A DNA stretch of 64,000 nt. It comes from Chryseobacterium daecheongense (GTDB lineage Bacteria > Bacteroidota > Bacteroidia > Flavobacteriales > Weeksellaceae). A model generated the notes under the pieces. It did not search any database and was not told where the DNA came from. It saw only the letters and a list, made by a program, of their open reading frames with translations. Below are positions 9,443-16,976 of this stretch, piece after piece. The first letter of the stretch is position 1; every line of letters begins with the position of its first letter. The position numbers and the translations under genes were made by a program. The stretch spans positions 434,001 to 498,000 of the forward strand of contig NZ_RJTX01000001.1 of assembly GCF_003729955.1 (NCBI RefSeq), read 5' to 3'.

Positions 9443-9477
9443 AATTTACATGAATCAAAGATGGATACATGTAAATT
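9443..9477. repeat. 10-bp perfect inverted repeat in the amaB-lat spacer
   Basis: AATTTACATG (9443-9452) and CATGTAAATT (9468-9477) are exact reverse complements with a 15-base centre. There is no T tail, so it is not a standard terminator. It could be a dimer operator or an mRNA hairpin between the two genes. Confidence 0.6.
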
Positions 9478-9506
9478 GATTACAAAATTCCCCTAATCCC
9501 AAAAGT

Positions 9507-10832
9507 ATGGAACAAACAATTGAAGTGAAAACGAATAAAGTAAAAGAAACAGTAGGCAGACATGTTCTGGCAGATGGTTTTGATCTTGTGATGGACATTG
9601 AGAAATCACATGGCTCATGGTTGTATGACAAACTTTCTGAAAAAGAATACCTGGACATGTTTTCTATGTTTGCATCGGCATCCATAGGCTATAATCATCC
9701 TTATCTGGTGGAAAAATCAGCATGGTTAGGAAAAATGGCCGTCAACAAACCAACATTAGCTGATGTTTACTCTGAAGAATATGCTCATTTCTTAGAAGTA
9801 TTCGAAAGAGTAGTACTTCCTGAAGAATTACAATATGCCTTCTTTATCGAAGGTGGAACCTTAGGCGTTGAAAATGCGATGAAAGCATGTTTCGACTGGA
9901 AAACACGCAAAAATTTTGAAAAAGGACTTCAAACAGAAGCAGGAATATGTATCCATTTCAGACAGGCTTTCCACGGAAGAAGCGGATATACGTTAAGCTT
10001 AACCAATACCTCAGATCCAAGAAAATATCAGTATTTCCCGATGTTTGACTGGCCGAGAATCCTTAATCCAAAGCTGACTTTCCCTATTACAGAAGAAAAT
10101 TTAGAAGAAACCATCAAGAATGAAAGATTAGCATTGCTTCATATTGAAGAAGCCATCTTATCAAATCCTGATAAAATAGCTTGTGTTATCATTGAGCCTA
10201 TCCAGGCAGAAGGTGGTGACAACCATTTCAGAGATGAGTTCTTTACAGAATTAAGAAAGCTGTGTGACGAAAATGAAGTATTATTAATTTTTGATGAAGT
10301 ACAGACAGGAATCGGAATTACAGGAAAAATGTGGGCTTTCCAACATTTTACAGCTAAACCGGATATTATTTCTTTTGGTAAAAAAGCCCAGGTTTGCGGG
10401 GTATTGGCCAACAAAGAAAAGTTTGATGAAATTCCGAACAATGTTTTCAGAGAAAGTTCAAGGATCAACTCTACATTCGGAGGAAACTTTATTGACATGC
10501 TGCGTTTCCAATTGGTAATGGAAGTGATTGAAAAAGAAAACCTGGTAGAAAATGCAAAAGTAGTTGGAGAATATCTTTTAGAAGGTTTACAGAAATTGGC
10601 TCAGAAATATCCTGAGAAGATTTCTAATGCAAGAGGAAGAGGTTTGATGTGTGCCATCGATTTACCGACTCATGAGCAAAGAAACCTTCTGAGAGACGAA
10701 CTTTTCAATGACGGTTTGATCATTTTGGCATGTGGCGATCAGTCCCTTCGTTTCAGACCACATCTCAATGTTTCTAAAGAAGAAATTCAGATTGCGTTAG
10801 ATAAAATTGAAAATAACATTAACAAAATTTAA
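9507..10832 (+). CDS. lat: L-lysine 6-transaminase
   Basis: Class III PLP-dependent aminotransferase that moves the epsilon-amino group of lysine to 2-oxoglutarate, giving the semialdehyde used by AmaB. The 441-residue product matches Lat-type enzymes along its length: the N-terminal GSWLYDKLSEKEYLDMFSMF, the FIEGGTLGVENAMKACFDWK loop, the PLP-pocket segment LLIFDEVQTGIGITGKMWAF and the Schiff-base lysine in SFGKKAQVCG (Lys292 or 293). It lies 71 bases downstream of amaB on the same strand and has no promoter of its own that I can see, which supports a two-gene operon. Confidence 0.92.
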   Translation: MEQTIEVKTNKVKETVGRHVLADGFDLVMDIEKSHGSWLYDKLSEKEYLDMFSMFASASIGYNHPYLVEKSAWLGKMAVNKPTLADVYSEEYAHFLEVFERVVLPEELQYAFFIEGGTLGVENAMKACFDWKTRKNFEKGLQTEAGICIHFRQAFHGRSGYTLSLTNTSDPRKYQYFPMFDWPRILNPKLTFPITEENLEETIKNERLALLHIEEAILSNPDKIACVIIEPIQAEGGDNHFRDEFFTELRKLCDENEVLLIFDEVQTGIGITGKMWAFQHFTAKPDIISFGKKAQVCGVLANKEKFDEIPNNVFRESSRINSTFGGNFIDMLRFQLVMEVIEKENLVENAKVVGEYLLEGLQKLAQKYPEKISNARGRGLMCAIDLPTHEQRNLLRDELFNDGLIILACGDQSLRFRPHLNVSKEEIQIALDKIENNINKI

Positions 10833-10841
10833 AATCAAAGA

Positions 10842-10873
10842 TTTGTAATTCTGAAAAAAAGATTGTACATTTA
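10842..10873 (+). promoter_or_regulatory. Possible promoter of the DUF2007 gene
   Basis: TTTG (10842-10845), a 20-base spacer and TACATTTA (10866-10873), one mismatch from TAnnTTTG, 20 bases before the ATG. The gene could also be read through from lat. Confidence 0.4.
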
Positions 10874-10893
10874 GATTTCAAAAAGGATAAAAT

Positions 10894-11124
10894 ATGGAAA
10901 GAAGTACGAAAGTATCAGTTTTTGAAAGTGACAATCCTTCAGAAATTCAGTTAATCAAATCAAAATTAGAGGAAGCGCAAATTGCCAATGTGGTAGAAAA
11001 TAATTACCTTACATTCACCACAACGCCAACAGCGACTTCGCTTAAAGTGATGGTAAAGCTGGAAAACGAGAAGAGGGCATTCGAAATTATAGATGCCTAT
11101 CTTCAGCAAAGCGAAAACCAATAA
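10894..11124 (+). CDS. DUF2007 domain protein
   Basis: A 76-residue soluble protein: a beta strand (TKVSVFESDNPSEIQLIKS), a helix, a second strand pair and a C-terminal helix (KRAFEIIDAYLQQ). This is the compact alpha/beta fold of DUF2007, described as a putative signal-transducing domain; the pattern of residues 6-35 (F-x-S-x-N-x-x-E-I-x-L-I-K-x-x-L) is typical. The ligand and role are unknown. It lies 61 bases after lat and is closed by a strong terminator, so it may be the third gene of the lysine operon or a separate unit with its own promoter. Confidence 0.75.
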   Translation: MERSTKVSVFESDNPSEIQLIKSKLEEAQIANVVENNYLTFTTTPTATSLKVMVKLENEKRAFEIIDAYLQQSENQ

Positions 11125-11159
11125 AAAACAATTTCATAATTTTAAATTTTACTACTTCG

Positions 11160-11194
11160 AACCGAAAATTAATTTAATTAGTTTTCGGTTTTTT
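11160..11194 (+). terminator. Terminator after the DUF2007 gene
   Basis: AACCGAAAATTAA pairs with TTAGTTTTCGGTT (one G-U pair), followed directly by six T residues interrupted only after 11194. Confidence 0.8.
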
Positions 11195-11453
11195 CTTTCA
11201 ACTTTTATAAAGAAAATAAGTGGTAAAAAGTCTACAAAAGACACAAAAATTTTTAAACATATAAGTTTAGTTAAAAGCTGTTTCACAAAGTTTATTAAGA
11301 GCACTTTTAGTTTTGTTGAAAATCAAAGATTTTCAACTTATGTGAACTTGAAACAATATTATTTTATTAAAACTTAAATAACGATGTTAAAATAAAGACT
11401 TTTGTGTCTTTTGTGGTTAAAGTCAACATATCAATTTAGCCGTTTAAAAACAT
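11195..11453 (+). repeat. Structured intergenic element bounded by 14-bp inverted repeats
   Basis: No convincing gene is present in the 329-base gap 11125-11453. After the terminator, CAAAAGACACAAAA (11235-11248) is exactly repeated in inverted form as TTTTGTGTCTTTTG (11400-11413). Between them is a perfect hairpin, GTTGAAAATC-AAA-GATTTTCAAC (11315-11337), itself flanked by imperfectly pairing GTTTCA and TGAAAC arms. The element ends about 40 bases before the GNAT start. It has the look of a dispersed REP or miniature element; the copy number elsewhere is unknown. Confidence 0.5.
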
Positions 11454-11969
11454 ATGAATTCAACAGAGATTACATTAAGAAAAGCAGAAATAGAAGACAG
11501 AAACATCATTTGGAAAATTTTGCAGCAGGCCATTGAAAGGAGAAGGAAAGACGGAAGCACACAATGGCAAAACGGTTATCCTAATCCCAATACTGTTGAA
11601 AGTGATATTGCAAAAGGCTTCGGGTACGTGCTTACAGTAGATGGAGAAGTGGCTGTATATGCCGCCTTAATTTTGAACGATGAACCGGCTTACAGCAGTA
11701 TTGAAGGAGCCTGGCTAAGCAATGGTGAATTTGTAGTGGTTCACAGAGTAGCCGTAGATGAAAAATTTGCTGGGCAGGGTCTTGTGAAAAAACTTTTTGA
11801 TCACATTGAAGATTTTGCAAGATCACATGACATCCAAAGTGTAAAAGTAGATACGAACTTCGATAATTTGGCGATGCTTAAGATTCTGGAAAGCAAAGGA
11901 TATTCTTACTGTGGTGAAGTATACCTGAGCGGAGGCGTCCGAAAAGCCTTTGAGAAGATAGTGATTTAA
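11454..11969 (+). CDS. GNAT family N-acetyltransferase
   Basis: A 171-residue acetyl-CoA-dependent acyltransferase. It begins ITLRKAEIEDRNIIWKILQQAI (beta1-alpha1 of the GNAT fold). Motif A is VVHRVAVDEKFAGQGLVKKLFD (about residues 100-121), where KFAGQG stands for the pyrophosphate-binding Q/R-x-x-G-x-G/A loop. Motif B is VKVDTNFDNLAMLKILESKGY. The full length fits a single domain. The substrate cannot be read from the sequence; WQNGYPN in the N-terminal region is common in Bacteroidota relatives of this subgroup. It stands alone between the intergenic element and the efflux operon. Confidence 0.85.
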   Translation: MNSTEITLRKAEIEDRNIIWKILQQAIERRRKDGSTQWQNGYPNPNTVESDIAKGFGYVLTVDGEVAVYAALILNDEPAYSSIEGAWLSNGEFVVVHRVAVDEKFAGQGLVKKLFDHIEDFARSHDIQSVKVDTNFDNLAMLKILESKGYSYCGEVYLSGGVRKAFEKIVI

Positions 11970-12039
11970 AAAAAGATAAAAAGTTAAATCCACTTTCATT
12001 GAATTTTTAAAAAACTATATATCGAGAAACTCTATTAGG

Positions 12040-12075
12040 TTTGTTCGTTTAGTTCTGAACTAATTTCTACTTTTG
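12040..12075 (+). promoter_or_regulatory. Promoter of the RND efflux operon
   Basis: TACTTTTG (12068-12075) is an exact -7 match. TTTG at 12040-12043 (spacer 24) or TTCG at 12044-12047 (spacer 20) may serve as the -33 box. A perfect 15-nt palindrome sits in the spacer. Confidence 0.55.
12049..12063. promoter_or_regulatory. Predicted operator of the MarR/GbsR-like regulator
   Basis: TTAGTTCTGAACTAA is a perfect palindrome around a central T, placed between the -33 and -7 boxes of the promoter that drives a MarR/GbsR-like regulator gene and the RND pump. Position and symmetry fit steric repression by the dimeric regulator; this is inference. Confidence 0.6.
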
Positions 12076-12091
12076 TTCAAATTTTTATATT

Positions 12092-12547
12092 ATGCAACAA
12101 AGTATAGAAATTGATGAAAAAATTTTCCAGGATGCCGTAAGGTTCTACGGCACCATATTCAATATACCACCATTAGCTTCTAAGATTTACGCGTACCTTA
12201 ATTTCGATTTCGAAAAAGTAGGGGTGACTTTCGATGAATTTGTAGAAGTATTCTCGGCAAGCAAAAGCTCGGTTTCTACAAGCATTTCATTATTGTTGAA
12301 TGCACAGCTTATTGTAGATCATAATAAAATGGATGAGAGGAAACGGTATTTTTTCATCAATGATGAATACAGGAAGATAAGATTTGAAAAAATAGTTCAG
12401 AAAATGCAGGACGAATTGAAATTAATAGATGATTTAAACAAATTCAAAAAAGGAAAGGAACATGATCACGACGAAAAAATGGAGGTGTATATATCTCTTC
12501 TAAACAAAAGCATCAAAAACATACAGGAATCACTTAATAAACTTTAA
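12092..12547 (+). CDS. MarR/GbsR-like winged-helix transcriptional regulator
   Basis: A 151-residue winged-helix protein. The recognition region FVEVFSASKSSVSTSISLLL is followed by the wing QLIVDHNKMDERKRYFFIN, where DERKR is the charged wing tip typical of MarR relatives; the C-terminal helix (about 95-150) would form the dimer interface. The family resemblance is closest to GbsR-type regulators. It is the first gene of the efflux operon, two bases before the adaptor gene, and a perfect palindrome overlies its own promoter, so autorepression and control of the pump are likely. Confidence 0.8.
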   Translation: MQQSIEIDEKIFQDAVRFYGTIFNIPPLASKIYAYLNFDFEKVGVTFDEFVEVFSASKSSVSTSISLLLNAQLIVDHNKMDERKRYFFINDEYRKIRFEKIVQKMQDELKLIDDLNKFKKGKEHDHDEKMEVYISLLNKSIKNIQESLNKL

Positions 12548-12549
12548 AA

Positions 12550-13734
12550 ATGACGAATAAACTAATTATACTTTCTATTGCGGCATTCTCCTTAACTGCC
12601 TGCAAAAAAGAAGCTCCAAAGCAAGATGGCCCGAAGCCTTATCCGGTGGTATCTGTGGAAGCTAAAAATGTAGTGGGTTATCAAACATTTCCGGCTACCA
12701 TTCAAGGTAGGGTAAATAATGATGTACGTGCTAAAATCCAGGGATATATCACCCAGGTTTTGGTGGATGAAGGACAATACGTTACCAAAGGACAGCCATT
12801 ATTCCGTCTTGAAACCAATATTCTTAATGAAAATGCTGCTGCTGCAAAAGCAGGAATAGGAGCCGCACAATCTAATATTGCCGCTGCACAGGCTGCTGTG
12901 AATGCTGCACAGGTAGAGGTCAACAAACTAAAACCTCTCGTTGCTAAAAATATCATCAGTAATGTCCAGTTGCAAACTGCTCAGGCAGATTTGGCAAAAG
13001 CACAGGCACAGCTTCAGCAGGCTGTGGCTTCAAAACAACAAGCAACAGCGAACTATAAAGGAGTGGAAGCTAATATTGAGTATTCCGTTATTCGTGCCCC
13101 TATTTCGGGAGTGGTAGGTAAACTTCCTTTAAAAGTGGGAAGTTTAGTAGGTCCTACGGATCAGACTCCTTTGACTACCATTTCAGATACCTCGCAGATC
13201 TTTGCTTATTTTTCTATGAATGAAAAAGAATATTTTGACTTCCTTGAAAAATCCGTAGGAGCAAGTGTCCCTGAAAAAATCAAAAATCTTCCTATGGTTG
13301 AACTGCAACTAGCTAATGGAAGCTTATATCCTGAAAAAGGCAGAATTGAAGCCATTACAGGCCAGATTGATCCTACAACAGGTACGATCCAGTTCAGAGT
13401 AGGATTCTCCAATGCTCAAAAATTATTAAGCAATGGGAACAGTGGAACCATCAGATTTCCTCAAAGATATGATAATGTCTTAGTGGTTCCGGAAAGTGCT
13501 ACTTACGAACAGCAAGGTATTGTGTATGTGTACAAAGTAGAAAAAGATACAGCCAAAAATGTGGTAGTGGACGTGATAGAAAGAATTGATAATATGGCAT
13601 TGATCAAATCAGGAGTTAACAAAGGAGAAACTGTAATTGCAGCAGGTATCGGAGGTCTAAAACCGGGAACGGCAATCATCAAGAAACCTGTAAAAATGGA
13701 TAGTCTTGTTCAATCTATAAAACCGAAATTCTAA
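12550..13734 (+). CDS. RND efflux periplasmic adaptor lipoprotein (AcrA/MexA family)
   Basis: Membrane-fusion protein joining the inner-membrane pump to the outer-membrane channel. The 394-residue product has a lipoprotein signal (MTNKLIILSIAAFSLTAC, lipid-bearing Cys18) followed by KK and not by acidic residues, which fits retention in the periplasm. It then shows the first biotinyl-lipoyl half (VRAKIQGYITQVLVDEGQYV), an Ala/Gln-rich coiled-coil hairpin (about 95-170), the second lipoyl half (IRAPISGVVGKL), the beta barrel and the membrane-proximal domain. The stop codon overlaps the permease start by one base (TAATG). Confidence 0.93.
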   Translation: MTNKLIILSIAAFSLTACKKEAPKQDGPKPYPVVSVEAKNVVGYQTFPATIQGRVNNDVRAKIQGYITQVLVDEGQYVTKGQPLFRLETNILNENAAAAKAGIGAAQSNIAAAQAAVNAAQVEVNKLKPLVAKNIISNVQLQTAQADLAKAQAQLQQAVASKQQATANYKGVEANIEYSVIRAPISGVVGKLPLKVGSLVGPTDQTPLTTISDTSQIFAYFSMNEKEYFDFLEKSVGASVPEKIKNLPMVELQLANGSLYPEKGRIEAITGQIDPTTGTIQFRVGFSNAQKLLSNGNSGTIRFPQRYDNVLVVPESATYEQQGIVYVYKVEKDTAKNVVVDVIERIDNMALIKSGVNKGETVIAAGIGGLKPGTAIIKKPVKMDSLVQSIKPKF

Positions 13735-16700
13735 TGATAAAGAACTTTATTAACAGACCGGTTTTATCTACCGTTATCTCAATCTTGATTGTGATCCTCG
13801 GTGTGTTAGGGTTGATTTCCCTTCCGGTTACGCAGTATCCTGATATTGCGCCGCCTACAGTAAGTGTTACCGCAAACTATACAGGAGCCAATGCCGAAAC
13901 TGTAATGAAAAGTGTGGTGGTTCCTTTGGAAGAACAGATCAACGGGGTGGAAGGAATGGATTATATTACTTCCTCGGCGGGAAATGACGGTTCTGCCAAC
14001 ATCCAGATTTTCTTTAAACAGGGAATTGATCCGGATATTGCAGCAGTAAACGTTCAGAACCGTGTAACCAGAGCTACACCATTACTTCCGAGCGAGGTAA
14101 CCCGTTCAGGAGTGGTAACACAGAAGCAGCAGACAAGTGCCTTGATGTATATGTCTTTCTATTCAGAAAATAAAGATCTGGATGACGTATATCTTCAAAA
14201 CTTTCTGAATATTAATATTATTCCCAATCTGAAAAGGATTAACGGTGTAGGGGATGCCAACGTTTTCGGGGGTAAAAACTACTCGATGAGAATCTGGCTG
14301 GATCCCGCAAAAATGGCGGCGTATGGTGTAACTCCAACAGATGTTACCAATGCCATCAATGACCAGAGTAGAGAAGCCGCTGCAGGTTCTATCGGGCAAA
14401 ACAGCGGAAGTTCATTTGAATATATCATCAAATATGTGGGTAAATTCAACGATAAGGGACAGTATGATAACATTATCATTAAATCTCTTAGCGATGGTCA
14501 AAACTTGATGCTGAAAGATGTTGCCAAAGTAGAACTGGCAGGTCAGTCTTATACGGGAATAGGAGAAAACGGAAATAACCCTTCCATCAGTATGGGGATT
14601 TTCCAGACACCGGGTTCCAATGCTCAGGAGATCATTCAGAATATTAAAACCTACTTAAAATCCGCAGAAGGAAGTTTTCCTCAAGGAATAAAATACACCT
14701 TTAACTTTGATACCAACGAGTTTCTTGAAGCATCAATCGAAAAGGTAGTTCATACTTTGATTGAAGCATTTATTCTGGTATTCATCGTAGTATATATCTT
14801 TTTACAGGATTTCAGATCTACTTTGATTCCGGCGATTGCTGTTCCGGTATCCATTGTGGGAGCTTTCTTTTTCCTGAATTTATTTGGATATTCACTGAAC
14901 CTATTGACCCTATTCGCTTTGGTTCTTGCCATCGGGATTGTGGTGGATGATGCCATCGTCGTCGTCGAAGCGGTTCATGCTAAAATGGAACATGGAATTG
15001 CTGATGCCAAAAAAGCTACTGTAGAAGCGATGGATGAAATTACTGGTGCCATTATTTCAATTACCCTGGTAATGGCCTCCGTATTTATTCCGGTAACCTT
15101 TATTACAGGACCTACGGGAGTATTTTATCAGCAATTCGGGATAACCCTTATCGTGGCGATCATTATTTCAGCGATCAATGCACTGACATTGAGTCCGGTT
15201 TTATGTTCATTATTCTTAAAACCTCATGCAGCGCACCATGAAAAGTATCAGAATTTAAACTTTATTCAAAAGTTTTTCTATAAGTTTAATATAGCCTTTA
15301 AGACAACCACAGATCGTTATGGAAGAGGATTTGTATTCCTGTTGAGACATAAATGGGTTACTTTGATCATTTTTGCTGTTACAGGGGGTATTCTGTTCTG
15401 GGCAAGTTCTACCATGAAAAAAGGATTTGTACCTACTGAAGACAGAGGAATTATCTTTACCGATGTTCAGCTTCCTCCCGGTGCCTCTATGGAAAGAACA
15501 TATAATGTTTTGAAAACTCTTCAGAAAAATGCATTGCAGGTTCCCGGAGTACAAAACGTAACCATTTCAACAGGTAGAGGTTTCTTATCAGGAAATGGCA
15601 GTAACAATGGTCTTGCATTTGTTAAATTAAAACCTTTCGATGAAAGGAAAAAAGATGGCCAGACTTCTGAAGATATTACCAAAAAACTATTTGGAATTGT
15701 CGGAAAAGTTCCTGATGCTAAAGTTGTGTTCTTCCAGCCGCCGAGTGTACCAGGATTTGGTAACAGTGCCGGTTTTGAAATGGTGTTGCTGGATAAATCG
15801 GGAGGAGAATATGCAGATCTTGACGTGAAAACCAATGAATTTATCGGTAAACTGATAGAAAGACCTGAAATTGATTTTGCACAAACATCATTTAACACGA
15901 AATATCCTCAGTATCAAATGGAAATTAATGTTCCGTTGGCAAAACAAATGGGAGTTTCCGTTAATGACATTCTAAGCACCATGCAAGGATATATCGGAGG
16001 AATTTATACTGCTGACTTTACCAAATATGGGAAACAGTTCAGAGTAATGGTTCAGGCACTTCCTGAGAACAGGAAAAGTATCGATAACCTGAATGAACTT
16101 TATGTAAGAACTGGTTCAGGAGTGATGTCACCAATATCACAGTTTGTCACCTTATCAAAAGCATACGGGCCACAATCCGTTAGCCGTTATAATCTATTTA
16201 CTTCAGTGAAGATTACAGGTGCAAACTCACAAGGATTTAGTACCGGTGATGCCATCGGTGCAGTACAGCAGGTAGCAAAAGAAACCTTAGGTCCGAATTA
16301 TGATGTTGAGTTCACCGGATTATCAAGAGAAGAATTAGCTTCAGGTTCACAAACTTTACTGATTTTCGCATTAAGTTTGATCTTCGTTTATTTCATCCTT
16401 TCTGCCCAATATGAAAGTTATATTCTTCCTTTGGTAGTGGTAATATCTCTTCCTTTAGGGGTGATGGGAGCTTACTTCGGACAAAAAATAATGGGCTTGG
16501 AAAACAATATTTATTTCCAGATCGCTTTGATCATGTTGGTGGGATTATTAGCTAAAAATGCCATCTTGATTGTGGAATTTGCCGTCCAGAGAAGACATCA
16601 TGGAGAAACCATCGTTATGTCTGCGATCAATGCGGCTAAAGCAAGGCTAAGACCTATTTTGATGACCTCATTTGCATTCATCTTCGGTCTTTTACCTTTG

Positions 16701-16880
16701 GTGTTGGCAAGCGGAATCGGTGCAGTAGGAAACAGATCCATTGCAACGGGTGCAGCGATCGGGTTATTAATAGGTACTATTTTAGGACTTTTCGTGATCC
16801 CTGTTTTATATGTGATCTTTGAAACATTGCAGGAGAAAATCAAGCCGATCAAAAAAGAAGAAATCAATTTAGCTGAATAA
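13734..16880 (+). CDS. RND multidrug efflux permease, HAE1 family (AcrB/MexB type)
   Basis: Proton-driven inner-membrane exporter, 1048 residues, the usual full length. It opens with MIKNFINRPVLSTVISIL, the standard TM1 start. The proton relay is intact: Asp405 and Asp406 in GIVVDDAIVVVEAV (TM4) and Lys941 in GLLAKNAILIVEFA (TM10). Two large periplasmic loops follow TM1 and TM7, and the porter-domain sequence SLPVTQYPDIAPPTVSV is typical of the HAE1 class, which exports hydrophobic and amphiphilic compounds. The substrates are unknown. The gene is translationally coupled to the adaptor gene and followed 96 bases later by the outer-membrane factor. Confidence 0.95.
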   Translation: MIKNFINRPVLSTVISILIVILGVLGLISLPVTQYPDIAPPTVSVTANYTGANAETVMKSVVVPLEEQINGVEGMDYITSSAGNDGSANIQIFFKQGIDPDIAAVNVQNRVTRATPLLPSEVTRSGVVTQKQQTSALMYMSFYSENKDLDDVYLQNFLNINIIPNLKRINGVGDANVFGGKNYSMRIWLDPAKMAAYGVTPTDVTNAINDQSREAAAGSIGQNSGSSFEYIIKYVGKFNDKGQYDNIIIKSLSDGQNLMLKDVAKVELAGQSYTGIGENGNNPSISMGIFQTPGSNAQEIIQNIKTYLKSAEGSFPQGIKYTFNFDTNEFLEASIEKVVHTLIEAFILVFIVVYIFLQDFRSTLIPAIAVPVSIVGAFFFLNLFGYSLNLLTLFALVLAIGIVVDDAIVVVEAVHAKMEHGIADAKKATVEAMDEITGAIISITLVMASVFIPVTFITGPTGVFYQQFGITLIVAIIISAINALTLSPVLCSLFLKPHAAHHEKYQNLNFIQKFFYKFNIAFKTTTDRYGRGFVFLLRHKWVTLIIFAVTGGILFWASSTMKKGFVPTEDRGIIFTDVQLPPGASMERTYNVLKTLQKNALQVPGVQNVTISTGRGFLSGNGSNNGLAFVKLKPFDERKKDGQTSEDITKKLFGIVGKVPDAKVVFFQPPSVPGFGNSAGFEMVLLDKSGGEYADLDVKTNEFIGKLIERPEIDFAQTSFNTKYPQYQMEINVPLAKQMGVSVNDILSTMQGYIGGIYTADFTKYGKQFRVMVQALPENRKSIDNLNELYVRTGSGVMSPISQFVTLSKAYGPQSVSRYNLFTSVKITGANSQGFSTGDAIGAVQQVAKETLGPNYDVEFTGLSREELASGSQTLLIFALSLIFVYFILSAQYESYILPLVVVISLPLGVMGAYFGQKIMGLENNIYFQIALIMLVGLLAKNAILIVEFAVQRRHHGETIVMSAINAAKARLRPILMTSFAFIFGLLPLVLASGIGAVGNRSIATGAAIGLLIGTILGLFVIPVLYVIFETLQEKIKPIKKEEINLAE

Positions 16881-16893
16881 AAATTAAAAGATA

Positions 16894-16967
16894 TTAGAGG
16901 TTGGATATTAGACTTAACATAAAAGTTGATATAATTCTAGCCTCTAGTTCTAGTATCTAACTTCTAA
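16894..16967. repeat. Intra-operon inverted repeat, TTAGA family
   Basis: TTAGAGGTTGGATATTAGA (16894-16912) and TCTAGTATCTAACTTCTAA (16949-16967) are reverse complements at 16 of 19 positions. They fill the spacer between the permease and outer-membrane factor genes. A related sequence lies between purC and purF (57737-57835). Confidence 0.55.
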
Positions 16968-16976
16968 TTTTTTATA

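Noticed and set aside
11093..11377. 94-residue plus-strand open frame
   Set aside because: It starts inside the DUF2007 gene, runs through a strong terminator and the inverted-repeat element, and encodes Phe/Lys-rich sequence expected from A+T-rich DNA.
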